Positions 28,817 to 42,097 of a stretch of DNA of 64,000 nt are shown one piece after another; the first letter of the stretch is position 1; every line of letters starts with the position of its first letter. The stretch comes from Vitellaria paradoxa. Taxonomy: Eukaryota; Streptophyta; Magnoliopsida; Ericales; Sapotaceae. Made by a program: the position numbers and the translations under genes. Location: contig CM034233.1 of the NCBI GenBank assembly GCA_019916065.1, positions 4,343,501 to 4,407,500 of the forward strand, read 5' to 3'. The notes under the pieces were generated by a model. That model did no database searches. It was not told the origin of the DNA and worked only from the letters and a program-made list of their open reading frames with translations.

Positions 28817-30186
28817 TCTATATATATTTATATATGTATATATGTATATTTTATTTTATAAAATTATATAAAATATATTTTTTTAAATAGAGAATTAATT
28901 ATTTTTTGATATTTATCCTACGGCATTAAAGTTTCGTCACTGTTAGATCGACAACCAATTATCACAACTTTTTTCTACCAATATTATCTACAAATAACAT
29001 GCGTATTTATACAACAATTTACCTTATTGATTTGACATTTTTTGTATTTTCAACCGTTAGATTTATTCAATGATCACGATTACTTCTTTTTTTTTTTCAT
29101 TTTAATTGTCTTTTTAATCACATGATATGAAAATATAATTTCTTACTCTTCTTGTATTTTTTTTACACTTTTTATATATAAAAGTCTTTAAGTTAATATT
29201 TAAAAAATGTGATAATATTTTTCATAAATAATAAAATTATACATTAAACAATGTATGGATACCTATTAGATAAAATTAACTAAATCTTTTATTTTAAAAA
29301 AAATATATTTAAACTTTAATTCTCTTTAAAATTTTATTAAAAATAAACATCTAAATTGAAATTTCAATTTTAACATTCTTAAAACTTGAATTCTTAAATT
29401 TTAAATACATACACTTTTACATTATTTGTGTCATTTATATAACAATAAAGTTTAAAATTTTGGATTTGAGATATTTTCAACTATTGGATTTGCTCAATGA
29501 CCAAAATTATTTTTTCTCCCGCTCTTTTCATATTTTTTGAATACTTTTATATAAAAATTTTAAATTAATATTTTAAAAAATATGATAATATTTTTAATCT
29601 AAATATATAAAATATTTAAAAAATTTTTGAAGTTAAGATATTTTCAACTATTGGATTTGCTCATGGCCAGAATTATTTGTATAGGGATTTATTAGACAAA
29701 ATCAACTAAAATTTTTATTTAAAAAATATATTTAAACTTTAAATTTTTTAAAATTTTATTTAAAATAAACATTAAAATTAAAATTTTAATTTTAATATGT
29801 TTAAAACTTAAATTTTAAATACACACTTTTACACTATTTATCATTTATATAGTAACGAAATTTAAAATTTTGAATTTGAGATATTTTCAACTGTTAGATT
29901 TGCTCAATCGCCAAAATTATTTTTTTCTCTCACTTTTCCCATATTTTTTAAATACTTTTTATATAAAAGATTTTAAAGTAATATTTTAAAAAATGTGATA
30001 ATATTTTTAATAAATAATAAAATTTTATATCTTTATTATGAATACCTTAATTTCTTTTAATTAGTGATTTTTATTTTTGTATTTGGTTTTACACCTTTTT
30101 CACATAAGTTTACTTTATAAATTTAAATTTGAATTATTTATACGTCAAATTATATTTTTGTACCTTTTGACACGGGCAATTACTAG
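28817..30186 (+). mobile_element. Helitron-like element (candidate A)
   Basis: Starts A|TCTATATATATTTATATATG and ends GACACGGGCAATTACTAG|T, i.e. 5' TC, 3' CTAG and A/T target bases. The 1.37-kb interior is AT-rich, non-coding and built of about three internal units sharing ATATTTTCAACT, GGATTTGCTCAAT and GTGATAATATTTTT. The 3' end resembles the end of candidate B (GACACGGGTTGTTCACTAG). The hairpin here is decayed. Confidence 0.5.
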
Positions 30187-30363
30187 TTTGTATTTGTTTT
30201 GTGGCTTGCTACCTCACAACGGTTGGTTCCCCAACAACACCCCTCATCTGTGTGTGTATATATATAGATTGGTTTAGTAAAGAGGATGAAAGAGAAATGG
30301 CATTTTATTTATAATTAACTAATTAAGTTGAGGGTAAATTTGTTATCACACCAAATCTATATA

Positions 30364-31229
30364 GGTAGCGTTTGAAGTGATAAAAAATAAGAAAAAATGT
30401 AGTTTTTGATAAATTTTGGCATTTGATATTTTTTTCAAACTGCATTTTTTTATATACACAGTAGTAAACCGTTAGAATAATTTTTCAAAAAATCTCTGTA
30501 CCCATAATATATATATATATATCTCCAAATCATGTTTTTTTTAGATAAACAGTGGTAAACTGTTAGAACGATTTTTTCAAATCCATTCTAATGGATTCAA
30601 AAAATCTCTACATCTTTAATCTCTCTCTCTCTCTTTCTCTCTATCTCCCCAAATTATGTTTTTTGGAAATGAATAATGGTAAATTGTTAGAATAGTTTTC
30701 CCAAACCATTAAAACATTTTTTGGGATGGATAGTGATGAACAGATTTAGAAAAATCATTTATAACAGATTCAAAAAATCTCTGTACCCCTAATATTTCAC
30801 ACACTCTCTCTCTCCCCAAATCGCGTTTTTTTGAGATGAATAGTGGGAAACCATTAGAATGATTTTCTCAAATCTGTTCTAACGGATTCAAAAACTCTTT
30901 GTACCCCTAATGTCTCTCTCTCTCTCTCCCCAAATTGTATTTTTTTAAAATGGACAGTGGAAAAACGTTCTAACGGATTTAGAAAATTATATGGGCTCAG
31001 GCCATAATGGTACTCGTTCAAAAGCTTTCGACGCAAGAAATATGATTGCCAAAAAATTTTCGCACTCGATTAACCTCCTTTCGGATATTTTTTTTAACAA
31101 AATATTAAACTTTTTTGAAATTAATGAATATGGGAATATGTAAATGTATAATAAAGAATTTTTGTGATTTTTAAAGATTGTTAGAGTTTATTTTGTTTTG
31201 CGTTATTTTTTGACAAACCAAACGATACC
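30364..31229. mobile_element. MITE with an expanded internal minisatellite
   Basis: Ends GGTAGCGTTTG and CAAACGATACC are inverted repeats, flanked by ATA on both sides. The interior carries about five diverged copies of a 100-190 bp unit: GAATGATTTTCTCAAATCTG, TTCTAACGGATTCAAAAA, CTCTGTACCCCTAAT, a CT run, CCCCAAAT, GATGAATAGTGG. Shorter relatives lack this expansion (33803-34202, 42098-42490, 62665-63003). Confidence 0.65.
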
Positions 31230-31422
31230 ATAACAAATTGGCGCGATTGACATAACGTTTGTACTGTGTGAACACCTGTGGAACTACGGCGCACCAGGGG
31301 TAGTTGGGGTGGGGCTGAGAGATGCGAAGAGATGGAAAGTGCTAACAAATGAAATTTAAATTTCAAACTTTATATACATATGTATGTATATTATATTTAT
31401 ATATTATGTGTATAGCTCCTAG

Positions 31423-32251
31423 GATGGGTTTCAATTGTTGGCAAATATGTCAATGAGGTGGGTACATAAGGGTACCGACTCAATCAAATTCAATAATAAC
31501 CCATTGGGAAATATCATAATGGGATTGGGATGGGTTTGTCATTGAAATTTAATACCTGTGCGGGTTTGGGATAAGTCTGGGATTTGTCTGTAGAGTATCT
31601 GATACCCGATATCCGATACCTGTTTATACTTATAGAATATTAGATACACGTAGTGTATTCGTAAATTACATGTTTAATAAAATAAAATATATATTTATAT
31701 ATTTACAATTACAAATTTATCCTTAAAATATATTTTTTGAACTTTTTAAGTCAAGATCATTTATATTTTGTTAGAAGCTACTCTTGACTTTGTTGAAATA
31801 ATTCATTTGGATTTATTTAATTTATGATTTGTTGTGTGTTATTTTCATATTGGGTTTGGAAGTCATCTATGAACTGTGATTCCTATTATACTGTTATAAG
31901 GGTATGCCATTGTGTATTTTATACATTTATTTCTACTATATATAATATATTTTTTTACCTTAAAAAAATTAATGGTCTTTTGACCAATGAATTTGTTCAA
32001 TTTAATAAATTTAATATTTTATCACTTATTAATTTTTTTTATCTCAAATTGGGTATTTAATAGATACTTAACGGGTAATTTAAACAAATGAACATAAACA
32101 GATTTCGCGGGTTTGGGAGAGTTTTGTGGGTTTGGGATTCCAACTAAAAAAATAAACGAGTTTGGAACGGTAATGGTAAGCAAAAAATAAACGAATTTGC
32201 TAATACCATTGCATAATTAGGTGGGTATCGTATCGGTTTACATCCCTAATT
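31423..32251. mobile_element. hAT-like non-autonomous element (tentative)
   Basis: The right end reads, on the - strand, TAGGGATGTAAACCGATACG, a terminus typical of plant hAT-type elements; the left end near 31423 (TAGGATGGGTTTCAATTG) matches weakly. Inside are repeated GGGTTTGGGA and GATACCCGATA words. No 8-bp target duplication is visible. Confidence 0.35.
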
Positions 32252-32274
32252 GTTGGGTTGGAATAGTGTACAAT

Positions 32275-33346
32275 GCTGATGTTTTAAATTTTGAATTATT
32301 TTTCAAAATTTGAAATTTAAGCATTATTATATTTTATTTAAATTTAAAATAAATAGAGAAATAATTATTTTTTGACATTTTGTCGTATTCTATCAAAGTT
32401 TTGCCACTATTAAATAAACAACTATTAATCCATGTGTAACTTAAATTAATGAACATGGATTGACAGTTCATGCTGCCATAACTTTTCTTTTTTACTTATA
32501 TTATCTACAAATGTCATATGTATTTATACAATAGTATAATTTATTGATTTGGTATTTGTATATTTTTAACCGTTAGATTTTTTTAATTGTCAGGATTACT
32601 TATTTCCTTCTCCATTTTTGTTGTCTTTTCGATCAAATCACACAAAAACATAATATTTCATTATTCCCATATATTTTTTGAAATTTAAATTAATATTTTA
32701 AAAAATTGATAATATTTGTAATAAATATAAAAAGTATGCACATTTATTAAACAATTTATGGGTACTTATTAGACAAAATTAACTAATTTTTAAAAAATAT
32801 CTTTTTAAACTTTAATTTTATTTAAAAATTTATTAAAAATAAACATTAAAACTAAAATTTCAATTTTAATGTACTTAAAGCTTAATTTTTAAATACATAC
32901 ATTTTTATACTTTCTGTGTCATTTATATAATAAGAAAATTTTAAATTTTAAATTTAAAAAATTTTTAACTGTTGGATGTGCTCAAGGGTCAGAATTACTT
33001 ATCTTTCTCTCTACTTTTGTTGTCTTTTCAGTCACATTACATAAAAATATAATCTCTCGCTATTCTCATATATTATTGAATACTTTTTATATACAAAAAT
33101 TTTTAAATTAATTTTTTAAAAAAATTAAGAATATTTGTAATAAATAATAAAATTGTACATATTTATTAAATAATGCATGAATACTATTAAACAAAGTCAA
33201 TTAAAATTTTTGATTAAAAAAATATATTTTAACATTAATTTTCTTAAAATTTAATATTTTAATTAAAAATTTTACTTTAATGTGTTTAAAATTTAAAATT
33301 TAAATACATCTTTTATATAATAAAAAAACTCATGATTTGATATATT
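32275..33346. repeat. AT-rich dispersed repeat related to Helitron candidate A
   Basis: Contains the same ordered words as 28850-30060 (TTATCTACAAAT, CCGTTAGATT, GTTGTCTTTTCGATCA, TTAAATTAATATTTTAAAAAA, ATTTATTAAACAAT) in about two and a half units. Similar blocks recur at about 34210-34657, 37520-37800 and 40500-41060. No coding content. Confidence 0.55.
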
Positions 33347-33518
33347 TAGGGCCCGTTTGGTTTGCCATTTTTTGCTGAAAATCTCCAAAAATCTCTATAA
33401 ATCTCTGTTAACTTTATATCACATCAACTTTTTCTCTCACTGCACGCATTACGAAATCTCTCCAAACCACAATTTATCTCAATTTATCTCATTTTTTCTT
33501 ACTCCAAACAAACCCTTA
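33347..33518. mobile_element. MITE, 172 bp
   Basis: TAGGGCCCGTTTGG at the left and CCAAACAAACCCTTA at the right form inverted repeats. The interior TATATCACATCAACTTTTTC and CACTGCACG is shared with the copy at 38659-38782, which defines a family. Confidence 0.65.
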
Positions 33519-33583
33519 ATGGTCATAATTAATGTTGCACGAGTGACGAGGGGGGAGGTTTTGAATTGCTGTGCAAAAACCGA

Positions 33584-33741
33584 GGGGTGTTTGGTTGAAA
33601 AAAAGTTGTCTAAAAAGTACAATAAAAATATAAAGATTTGATGTAAAAGTAATATGTGGTAAAATTTAATTGGAAGAAAGTACAAATTTTTTGTAACTTT
33701 TGGTGAGTTTTGGTATTTGGAAGTTGGCCAAACAGCCCCCA
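33584..33741. mobile_element. MITE, about 158 bp
   Basis: GGGGTGTTTGGTTG (left) and CCAAACAGCCCCC (right) are inverted repeats. The interior has GGTAAAATTTAATTGGAAG, similar to the element at 39467-39608. Confidence 0.55.
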
Positions 33742-33802
33742 AATGTGATTGCTCCCCCAGCCATGCACATACCCTCTCACTCTATATTATTTTTGTTATT
33801 TA

Positions 33803-34202
33803 TGCACCGTTTGGAATTCTAAAAAATAAAATAAATCTTTAAAAATTATATTTTGTTTTCCGTCATTACTAATTAAAATTTTTTTCCACCTTTACTAAAA
33901 ACTCAAAATTCGCTTAAAAAAATTAACAATTCGGAAGAAGGTTAATTTAATGCGTAAATTTTTTTTAATAATCATATTCTTCTAGTCAAAAACTTTTAGA
34001 CGAGTACTATTGTTGCTATTTTTTACGAAATTTCTTGAATCCGTGAGAACGGATTTGAAAAACCGTTCCCACGGTCTTGAAAAAATGAGTGACAAAATTT
34101 GAATCCGTTAGAACAGTCTGGTAAATCCGTTCTAACGGATTATTCCGTCAAAGTAAACCTAAACTACGTTTTTTCTTGTTTTTTATTACTCCAAACACTA
34201 CC
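33803..34202 (+). mobile_element. MITE of the GGTRGTGTTTGG family
   Basis: Left GCACCGTTTGGAATTCTAAA, right CCAAACACTACC. The interior carries ATCCGTGAGAACGGATTTGA and AAACCGTTCCCACGG, shared with 62665-63003; 42098-42490 is an inverted diverged copy. Length about 400 bp, no coding content. Confidence 0.65.
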
Positions 34203-34657
34203 TTATTTATACAATAAAAAAAATCATGACTCGATTTTTGTATTTTTTGAATTTATTATCTCTTATATTTTTAATGCTTTTTAAAATTTTTTTTTAAATT
34301 AATAATTTTTAAAACCATAATTTAATTTTTTTATATTTTCAACCATTGATCTATTTAACGGTCATGATTAATTTTGCACGGGTGACACAAACAGGGGAAA
34401 AGGGAGCGTTTTGAATTGTCGCATGAAAACCAAATGCCATTGTCCCCCACACATGCACAGACTCTTTCACTTTATATAAATTTCTCTATATTATTATTTT
34501 TTTATATAATAAAAAAATTAATGATTTGATTTTTGTATATTTTAGATTTATTACCTTTTATATTTTATAATATTTTTTAAAAAGTTTTTGAATTAATATT
34601 TTTTAAAATGTGATTGTTTGTAATAAATAATAAAATTTTATATATTTTATTAAACAA

Positions 34658-35790
34658 CTAGTGAACAACCCGTGTCTACGACACTTCTCAACTAAAATGA
34701 AATATATTAGTACATTTTCTTTTTTAAAAAATTCAAAATAAATTTTATTTTCATTGTATTTTTTTCTTCAGAAAAAGTAAAACACAATTTGAAAATTATC
34801 AGTTAAATATCCAATACAAACTCAAAATTCAATATCACAATCACATTTATAAAAATAAAATATTATGACATGCTTCCAATCAAAGTACTACCAGATTACT
34901 TGATTACTCGACAATGAGTCAACTTTAGAAGTAATTAAATAAAATGTGAAAAATCTTATTAAGAAATCCCATTTACTTGCATATAAGTTAATAGGAGATC
35001 TTCATGATAATTTCCTAAAAATACACGCAAGAAACGAAAACTATTGGGTAAATCACTGAAATTGGTATTAGTGGAAGAAATTGTAAAATGCATTTAAGAG
35101 TTTTTGTTGTTTTAGCTGGTAAGCCACTACCAATGCCCTTAAAATAAAAAGAACATTGAAATATGAACTACGAAAACCAAGTAAAAAAATAAAAATTAAA
35201 GGAGCACCAAACATATTTGTGTGAAATTGTTATAGCCAATTTTGTTCAGAGTACTTTATTCTATATAGTTTAAAATTGTTGGCACCCTAGGGAGCTTGAT
35301 TGTTGTTTTGAGTCTTTTGCTATTCTGTCTCTTAACGGAAGACCAGTATCATCATCCTCAAAGTACTAACATATAAGTTTTTGCGAAAATGAGTCGTATT
35401 TACGAAATATCTCCATTGTTGGATTGTGGGGAAGCTTAAAAAATAAATGGGAAGAGATTTGTTCACATTGAAATAAACAATACAATGGGCATAAAAATTT
35501 GACATAGATAACGGATTTAACAAAAGTACAGTAATTGTCACTTATATAGTAAAGTTTCACAAAAAGAGAGTAATCTTATCATCTAACAAAATAAAATTTT
35601 TCTCCACCGAAAAGAAAGTATTTCTTTACAAAATAAATATCTTAATAATGTTTTCACGTTTGAGCTATCTTAATAATATTTCTTTACCTCACGGATACGC
35701 ATAGCATTAAAGTTTTGTTCATCACAAATCACAACGCCTATATTTTTTTCACGTAAAAATTGAACCTATATATATATATATATATATATA
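34658..35790 (-). mobile_element. Helitron-like element (candidate B), 3' end defined, 5' end uncertain
   Basis: On the - strand a perfect hairpin GTGTCGTAGACAC is followed by 10 bases and CTAG|T at 34658, a textbook Helitron 3' end. It interrupts an AT-rich repeat unit at 34657. The 5' boundary was not found; the TA-rich tract near 35767-35793 is a guess. The interior is less AT-rich than the flanks but without a recognisable protein. Confidence 0.45.
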
Positions 35791-35794
35791 TAAA

Positions 35795-36766
35795 GGCATT
35801 TGAGAGGAGAATAAATAAGCAGTAATACAATTTTCATGCCATGTCTTTTTTTTTTCTTTTATGGATGAGTGTTATACGCAGGTGTTATCCCTGGTATCTT
35901 AAAAATTAAAAGAATAAAAGCAGTAAATGGATTATAATTTACCGTTCGATTTACTTTTGCATCCACTTGTATTTTAAATAACATAAGTAAAAGTACATAT
36001 TAATCAAAATGAAAATCAAGCTATTCAAGGAAATCTTACTTACGTGACCAAAAATTGTGACATCTTTCATGATCACAAATTACTGTAAGTTGATTACGTT
36101 ACAACCTGAAAATTCATTAATTGTGAAAACAAATACTCATTTATATTTTATCAAATAACCATTTTAATTTACCATGTGTTGAGTTGCCTATATAAGAATA
36201 ATAAGGCAAAAAATAACTTAGCAACCAAATCAAACTACTATTTGTCCATGCCTAAAAGTACAAAAAATAATTTTTACTGATAAAAATAAATTAATAATAA
36301 TATTTATTGTCATTAAATAAATTTTTTTAGTTAAAAATTTTTAATCTACGTAATAAAACACATTATTTAATTTGATATTTACACTAGTCATCACTAAAAT
36401 TTCACTACATTATTACTTATTATTACCTATATTATAAAGAAAGATAGTTGATATAACATTCAATAGGTAACTATTTAAATATATTTTTTTAAATAAAAAA
36501 TAGATACCATAACTATTTAAATATAAAAAAATAAATATTTCAATTAAACTCTAATTTTTGGTCTAACATTTAACAGGTAACTATTTAAATATAATTTTTT
36601 AAATAAAAAGTAGTTACCTCAACTATTTAAATATAAAAAAATAAATATTTAAATTAAAAATTAATTTTTACTAAAAAATATATTTAAACTAAAATATCAA
36701 TTTTAAAGTACTTATTATCAATTTAACATGTAAAAATTAAAATATCAATTTTAAAGTGCTTATTAA
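35795..36766. other. AT-rich intergenic sequence
   Basis: No gene seen. From 36440 on it consists of short diverged units of the type ACCGCAACTATTTAAATAT that grow into the 385-bp tandem duplication that follows. Confidence 0.5.
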
Positions 36767-37535
36767 GGTGCTTATTACTAAAAAATAATTGATGTGACAT
36801 TTAACAGGTAAATATTTAATTTTTTTAATTAAAAATTAGTTACCGTAATTATTTAAATATAAAAAATAAATATCTATATTATAGGATATAAACGTCAATG
36901 TGACATTTAATAGTTAACTATTTAAATATATTTTTTAAATAAAAAATTAGTTACCGCAACTATTTAAATATAAAAAATAGATATTTAAATTAAATTATAA
37001 ATTTTATTTAAAATAAATATTTTTTAATAAATATTTAAATTAAACTATATAAATATTATTCATATTTTTTAATACTTTTTATATAAAAGATTTTAAATAA
37101 ATAAACTAATATTTAAAAAAAAAAAACATATAGTTTTACACTTTGTTTTAAAGTGCTTATTACTAAAAAATAATTGATGTGACATTTAACAAGTAAATGT
37201 TTAATTTTTTTAATTAAAAATTAGTTACCGCAATTATTTAAATATAAAAAATAAATATCTATATTATAGGATATAAACGTCAATGTGACATTTAACAGTT
37301 AACTATTTAAATATATTTTTTAAATAAAAAATTAGTTACCACAACTATTTAAATATAAAAAATAGATATTTAAATTAAATTATAATTTTTATTAAAAATA
37401 AATATTTTTTAATAAATATTTAAATTAAACTATATAAATATTATTCATATTTTTTTAAACTTTTTATATAAAATATTTTAAATAAATAAACTAATATTTA
37501 AAAAAATATAACATATAGTTTTACACTCTGTTTCA
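36767..37535. repeat. 385-bp tandem duplication
   Basis: GTGCTTATTACTAAAAAATA starts at 36768 and 37153. The two copies stay aligned through GGATATAAACGTCAATGTGA and ACATATAGTTTTACAC with few differences, so the duplication is much younger than the smaller internal repeats. Confidence 0.85.
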
Positions 37536-38658
37536 TTTACATAATAAGGAAATTCAAAATTTTAAATTTGAGATATTTTCAACTGTTAAATTTACTAAAT
37601 AATCAGGATTATTTTTTTTCACTCTTTCCCTATTTTTTAAATACATTTTATATAACAAATTTTAAATTAATATTTTAAAAACATAAAATATGTGTACCTT
37701 ATTATCTTTTGATTAATGATTTTTAATTTTATAAATTATTTTTAAATTTTTATGTAAATTTATTTTATAAATTTAAATTATTTACACCCCAAATTATTAA
37801 ATGAGAGATACCAGTAATTACAATAAAAATGGCGAACAAATCATGAAAATCTTCCTATTTGGTACTCGCCTTGTTTATAAGGATATAAACATATAAGTAA
37901 CTCAAATTTAATTTTATAAAGTAAATTTATATAAAAAATATAAAAATAACCTATAAAAATAAAAATTATTAACAAAAAGAGATTAAAATAGTTATTATAA
38001 ATATTATCACATTTTTTAATATGATCAAGACAACAAAATAAATTCAGGGCAACAAAATAAATTTGGAATCAAAGATTGACTAATACAATTTATATGACTA
38101 CATGCCATTTTCTTTTTTACAAATTATAATTTACAATTTAACAAATTCAGTGCCTTGGTTGAGTTTCAATTAAGAAAAAAAAAAGATTGTAACCAAAATA
38201 AATTCAAAAATAATCCAAATAGATTGTAAGGGCAAGCATTCGAAACATACCACGTGACTCGTCACATCCCACATGACTGTACAAGGTGTGGTAGAAAGAG
38301 AAACAATCGGCCGTGATGGAGATGACCGATAGAGGAAAACCGGTGGTATCAGTGTGCTTTCTGTGTGCCTAGTTCGATTCCGTGGGCGTCTGAGGACAGG
38401 TGTTAGTTGCATGGCATGAACGATTTGGATGAAGACAATCCAGTAAGCATCTACGTAAGATTAATAGCTCAGAAGTTTCCATTCTCCAACCATTATGACA
38501 ATCGTGGCAATAACAACTCCAAATGTCCACCTCTGGCATATGACGTGGACTCCTCCCATATTTAAAAATCAAAATTCAATCGAGAACCAACAACAGCACA
38601 GCAAAAGAAAGAAAATAGTAAACTTGCTTTCTCCCTCCATATCTATATTCAAACATAT

Positions 38659-38782
38659 AGGCTGCGTTTGGCATAAAATTTTTCTCTGAAAATATATATA
38701 AATCTCTATTAATTTTATATCACATCAACTTTTTTCTTTCACTGCACGTATTACGAACCCTCAATTTAATCGAAACAAACCT
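38659..38782. mobile_element. MITE, related to 33347-33518
   Basis: GGCTGCGTTTGG at the left, CGAAACAAACCTA at the right, and the shared interior TATATCACATCAACTTTTTT and CACTGCACGTATTACGAA. Confidence 0.55.
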
Positions 38783-39466
38783 ATATTCAGTCTTCTCTCT
38801 CTAGCAAATATTTGAATCAACAACACAGAAAGAAAAATCAGTGTACAGCAAAACAAAAAAAGAAAGAAAATAGTAAACTCGCATTCTCTCTCTATATCTA
38901 TATTCAAACATATATTCAATCTTCTTTCTCTAGCGAATATCTAAATCAACAACGTAGAAAGAAAAATCAGTAAACATAGTGAAAGATGCATGAAGTACCG
39001 AGTAGAAGAAAAATCAGACAAAAACCCAAAATCAATCTAAACTCTATGTTAAGTCTTGGTGAAGACTTTAGGTTGTTGGGTTGTTGGGAGCAAAGACTGT
39101 CCAGCTAACATGTGAAGGGAAGAGACCCAAAATCACCCCAACATTCCCACCAGTAAACTTGCCACAAGTAAGAGGGAATGAATACTATGCACATACGTAT
39201 AGATTTCAAAAACTTAGTGACAGATAATCTTGGAAAGGCACAACAATAGTAAAACCTAGAAAAAAATACTAAAAATAGCTCCAAAGAAAATAAAAGTAAA
39301 GAAAATAAAAGCAAAGAATGGTGGGAGTTGGTAATCGAAAAACGCACAACAATGGTGGGAGTTGGTAATCGAAAATTAACAATGGTTATAACCTCGCAAT
39401 TACATGGTATATACCTTTCCAATGAATAGAAAAAGGGATGCAACCAAAAAAATTAATACTACTATC

Positions 39467-39608
39467 AGGGTGTGTTTAGAGTCCTAAAATAATAAAAAAA
39501 AAAATTAAAAGGTGGGATTGATGTGGTGTGAAAATGATAAGTGACAAAATTTAATTGAAGGAATTTGAAAACTTTTGAAGTTTTTTTTTTTTGTTCCAAA
39601 CGAACCCT
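39467..39608. mobile_element. MITE, 142 bp
   Basis: AGGGTGTGTTTAGAGT and GTTCCAAACGAACCCT are inverted repeats. The interior GACAAAATTTAATTGAAGGA matches the element at 33584-33741 in part. Confidence 0.6.
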
Positions 39609-40290
39609 CAGTAGCACACTGTTCTTTTACCGTGCTCACGACGAAAGCTGTTTTGAAGTTTCAAAAGAAAGCAAACTTAACCCATAAGGAAAGAAAAAGA
39701 AAACAATGACTTTTTAACCCACAGAAAAGCTCAGAAGTTTCCATTCTTCAACCCACAGAAAAGCAAATAAAATAATTTAAGCAAAGAAAATAAAAGCAAA
39801 GAGATGGGGGAAAAGAAAAAAGAAAAAAAAAAAACGAAAAATAAACTTTTCAAAGCTCCCAAACAGAGGGCCAAATAGAATGCAAAAGCCACATAGATGA
39901 TCTTAAACCATTCTTTCCAAGTGATCTGCATATCCATACCAAAAACTCACAAAATCCTAATCATAGAAAAATTTAACCTATAATCAAATACATAGCTCAC
40001 AAAATGGTGAGTCACGATTTTCTTGATTTACATGATAAAAAGAGAAACGTGGGGCTGTAAGAAGAAGATCAAAAAGCGAGAACAAAAAGACTCGAAACCT
40101 AAGCTACAAATCATAAAAGCCTAAAACTCGGAAAAATATTTTCCCAAAAAGTACCTGCGAAAATGACAGAAGTTCTTTGAATTTCTGCAACTCCGAGTCC
40201 AAATCCTTTACGATTTCGCCTCTTGAAGCTGCTCTACGCTGCTGGTTCTTTGCAACTACTCAGGTTGTTGGTTTGTTTTGAATTGCGGGG

Positions 40291-40329
40291 GGAGAGAGAG
40301 AGAGAGAGAGTGTGTGTGTGTGTGTGTGT
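40291..40329. repeat. (GA)n(TG)n compound microsatellite
   Basis: A GA run passes directly into a TG run. Confidence 0.9.
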
Positions 40330-41089
40330 AAGAAAAGCAAAGAAGAAAAATAGAGGGCTGGTGAACAGAGACTTGAGTAGGTGAACAGAGACGTCTACTC
40401 AAGGTTAGATCGAAAGTTGCACTGCGCGGGATAAGAAGCTTGAGCGGGAAAACTTAATCTCAGATCAAATCTCAACCATTGAAATAATTTTTAATTCAAT
40501 CTCAGCCATTAAATCATATTATGTGAGAGAGATATTTTCAAATAGTGTTATGTTTTATTAGATAGATATATGAATACTTATTAGGTAAAGTTAAATAAGT
40601 TTTTTTTTTTTTTTTTAAATAATAATTGAATGTAAGTAAAATTTTAAATTTATACATTTCTACACTCTTTATGTTATCTATATAATAAGTAAGGTAAAGA
40701 ATTTGAAACTAGGATACTTTTTCGATCGTTGGATTTGCTTAATGATCAAGATTATTTTTTTCTTTTTACTTTAGTTGTCTTTTAGATCACTTCACTTGAA
40801 AATACTCTATTACTTTTTTTATATTTTGTTGAATATATTTTTTTATAAAAGTTTTAAATTAATATTTTTAAAAATGTGATAATACTTGTAATAAATAATA
40901 AAATTTTACACATTTATTAAACATTATAAATATACTAGTCTCTTTTGATAGGTGATTTTATTTGTAAGGTTATTTTTACAATTTTTCATGTAAATTTATA
41001 AAACAGATTTATATTTAAACTATTTGTAAATCAAATTATATTTCTATACTTCTAGACATATACAATATTTAGTATATTAACAGAGTTAG

Positions 41090-41935
<846 letters not shown>

Positions 41936-42097
41936 TGATTTGTTGAGGGTTTTCATGTTTTTGAGATATCTGTATCATTTTTAGGGTTTAATGTTGAAAA
42001 GATTGTAATAGTTCTAGTCTCTTATCTCTTTCCGGTGATGGTTGGGACAAACTTGTCATTGAACCAATGAACTTTTATTGTTCTTTCGAGAAATGAA

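Larger units (their letters stand above)
38150..40265 (-). pseudogene. Scattered gene-like fragments, possibly a membrane protein gene or captured exons
   Basis: Three - strand pieces have coding character. 40265-40155: VAKNQQRRAASRGEIVKDLD... ending LSFSQ at a GTACTT donor. 39930-39850: ITWKEWFKIIYVAFAFYLAL and CLGALK, a hydrophobic helix. 39163-39056: YSFPLTCGKFTGGNVGVILG, LFPSHVSWTVF, then a stop at about 39056. The last two resemble consecutive parts of a plant family of small membrane proteins of unknown function, recalled only in general form. No start codon is found for the first piece and a MITE lies between the second and third. It could be a decayed gene, exons captured by a transposon, or a real gene with unusual splicing. 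Confidence 0.35.
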
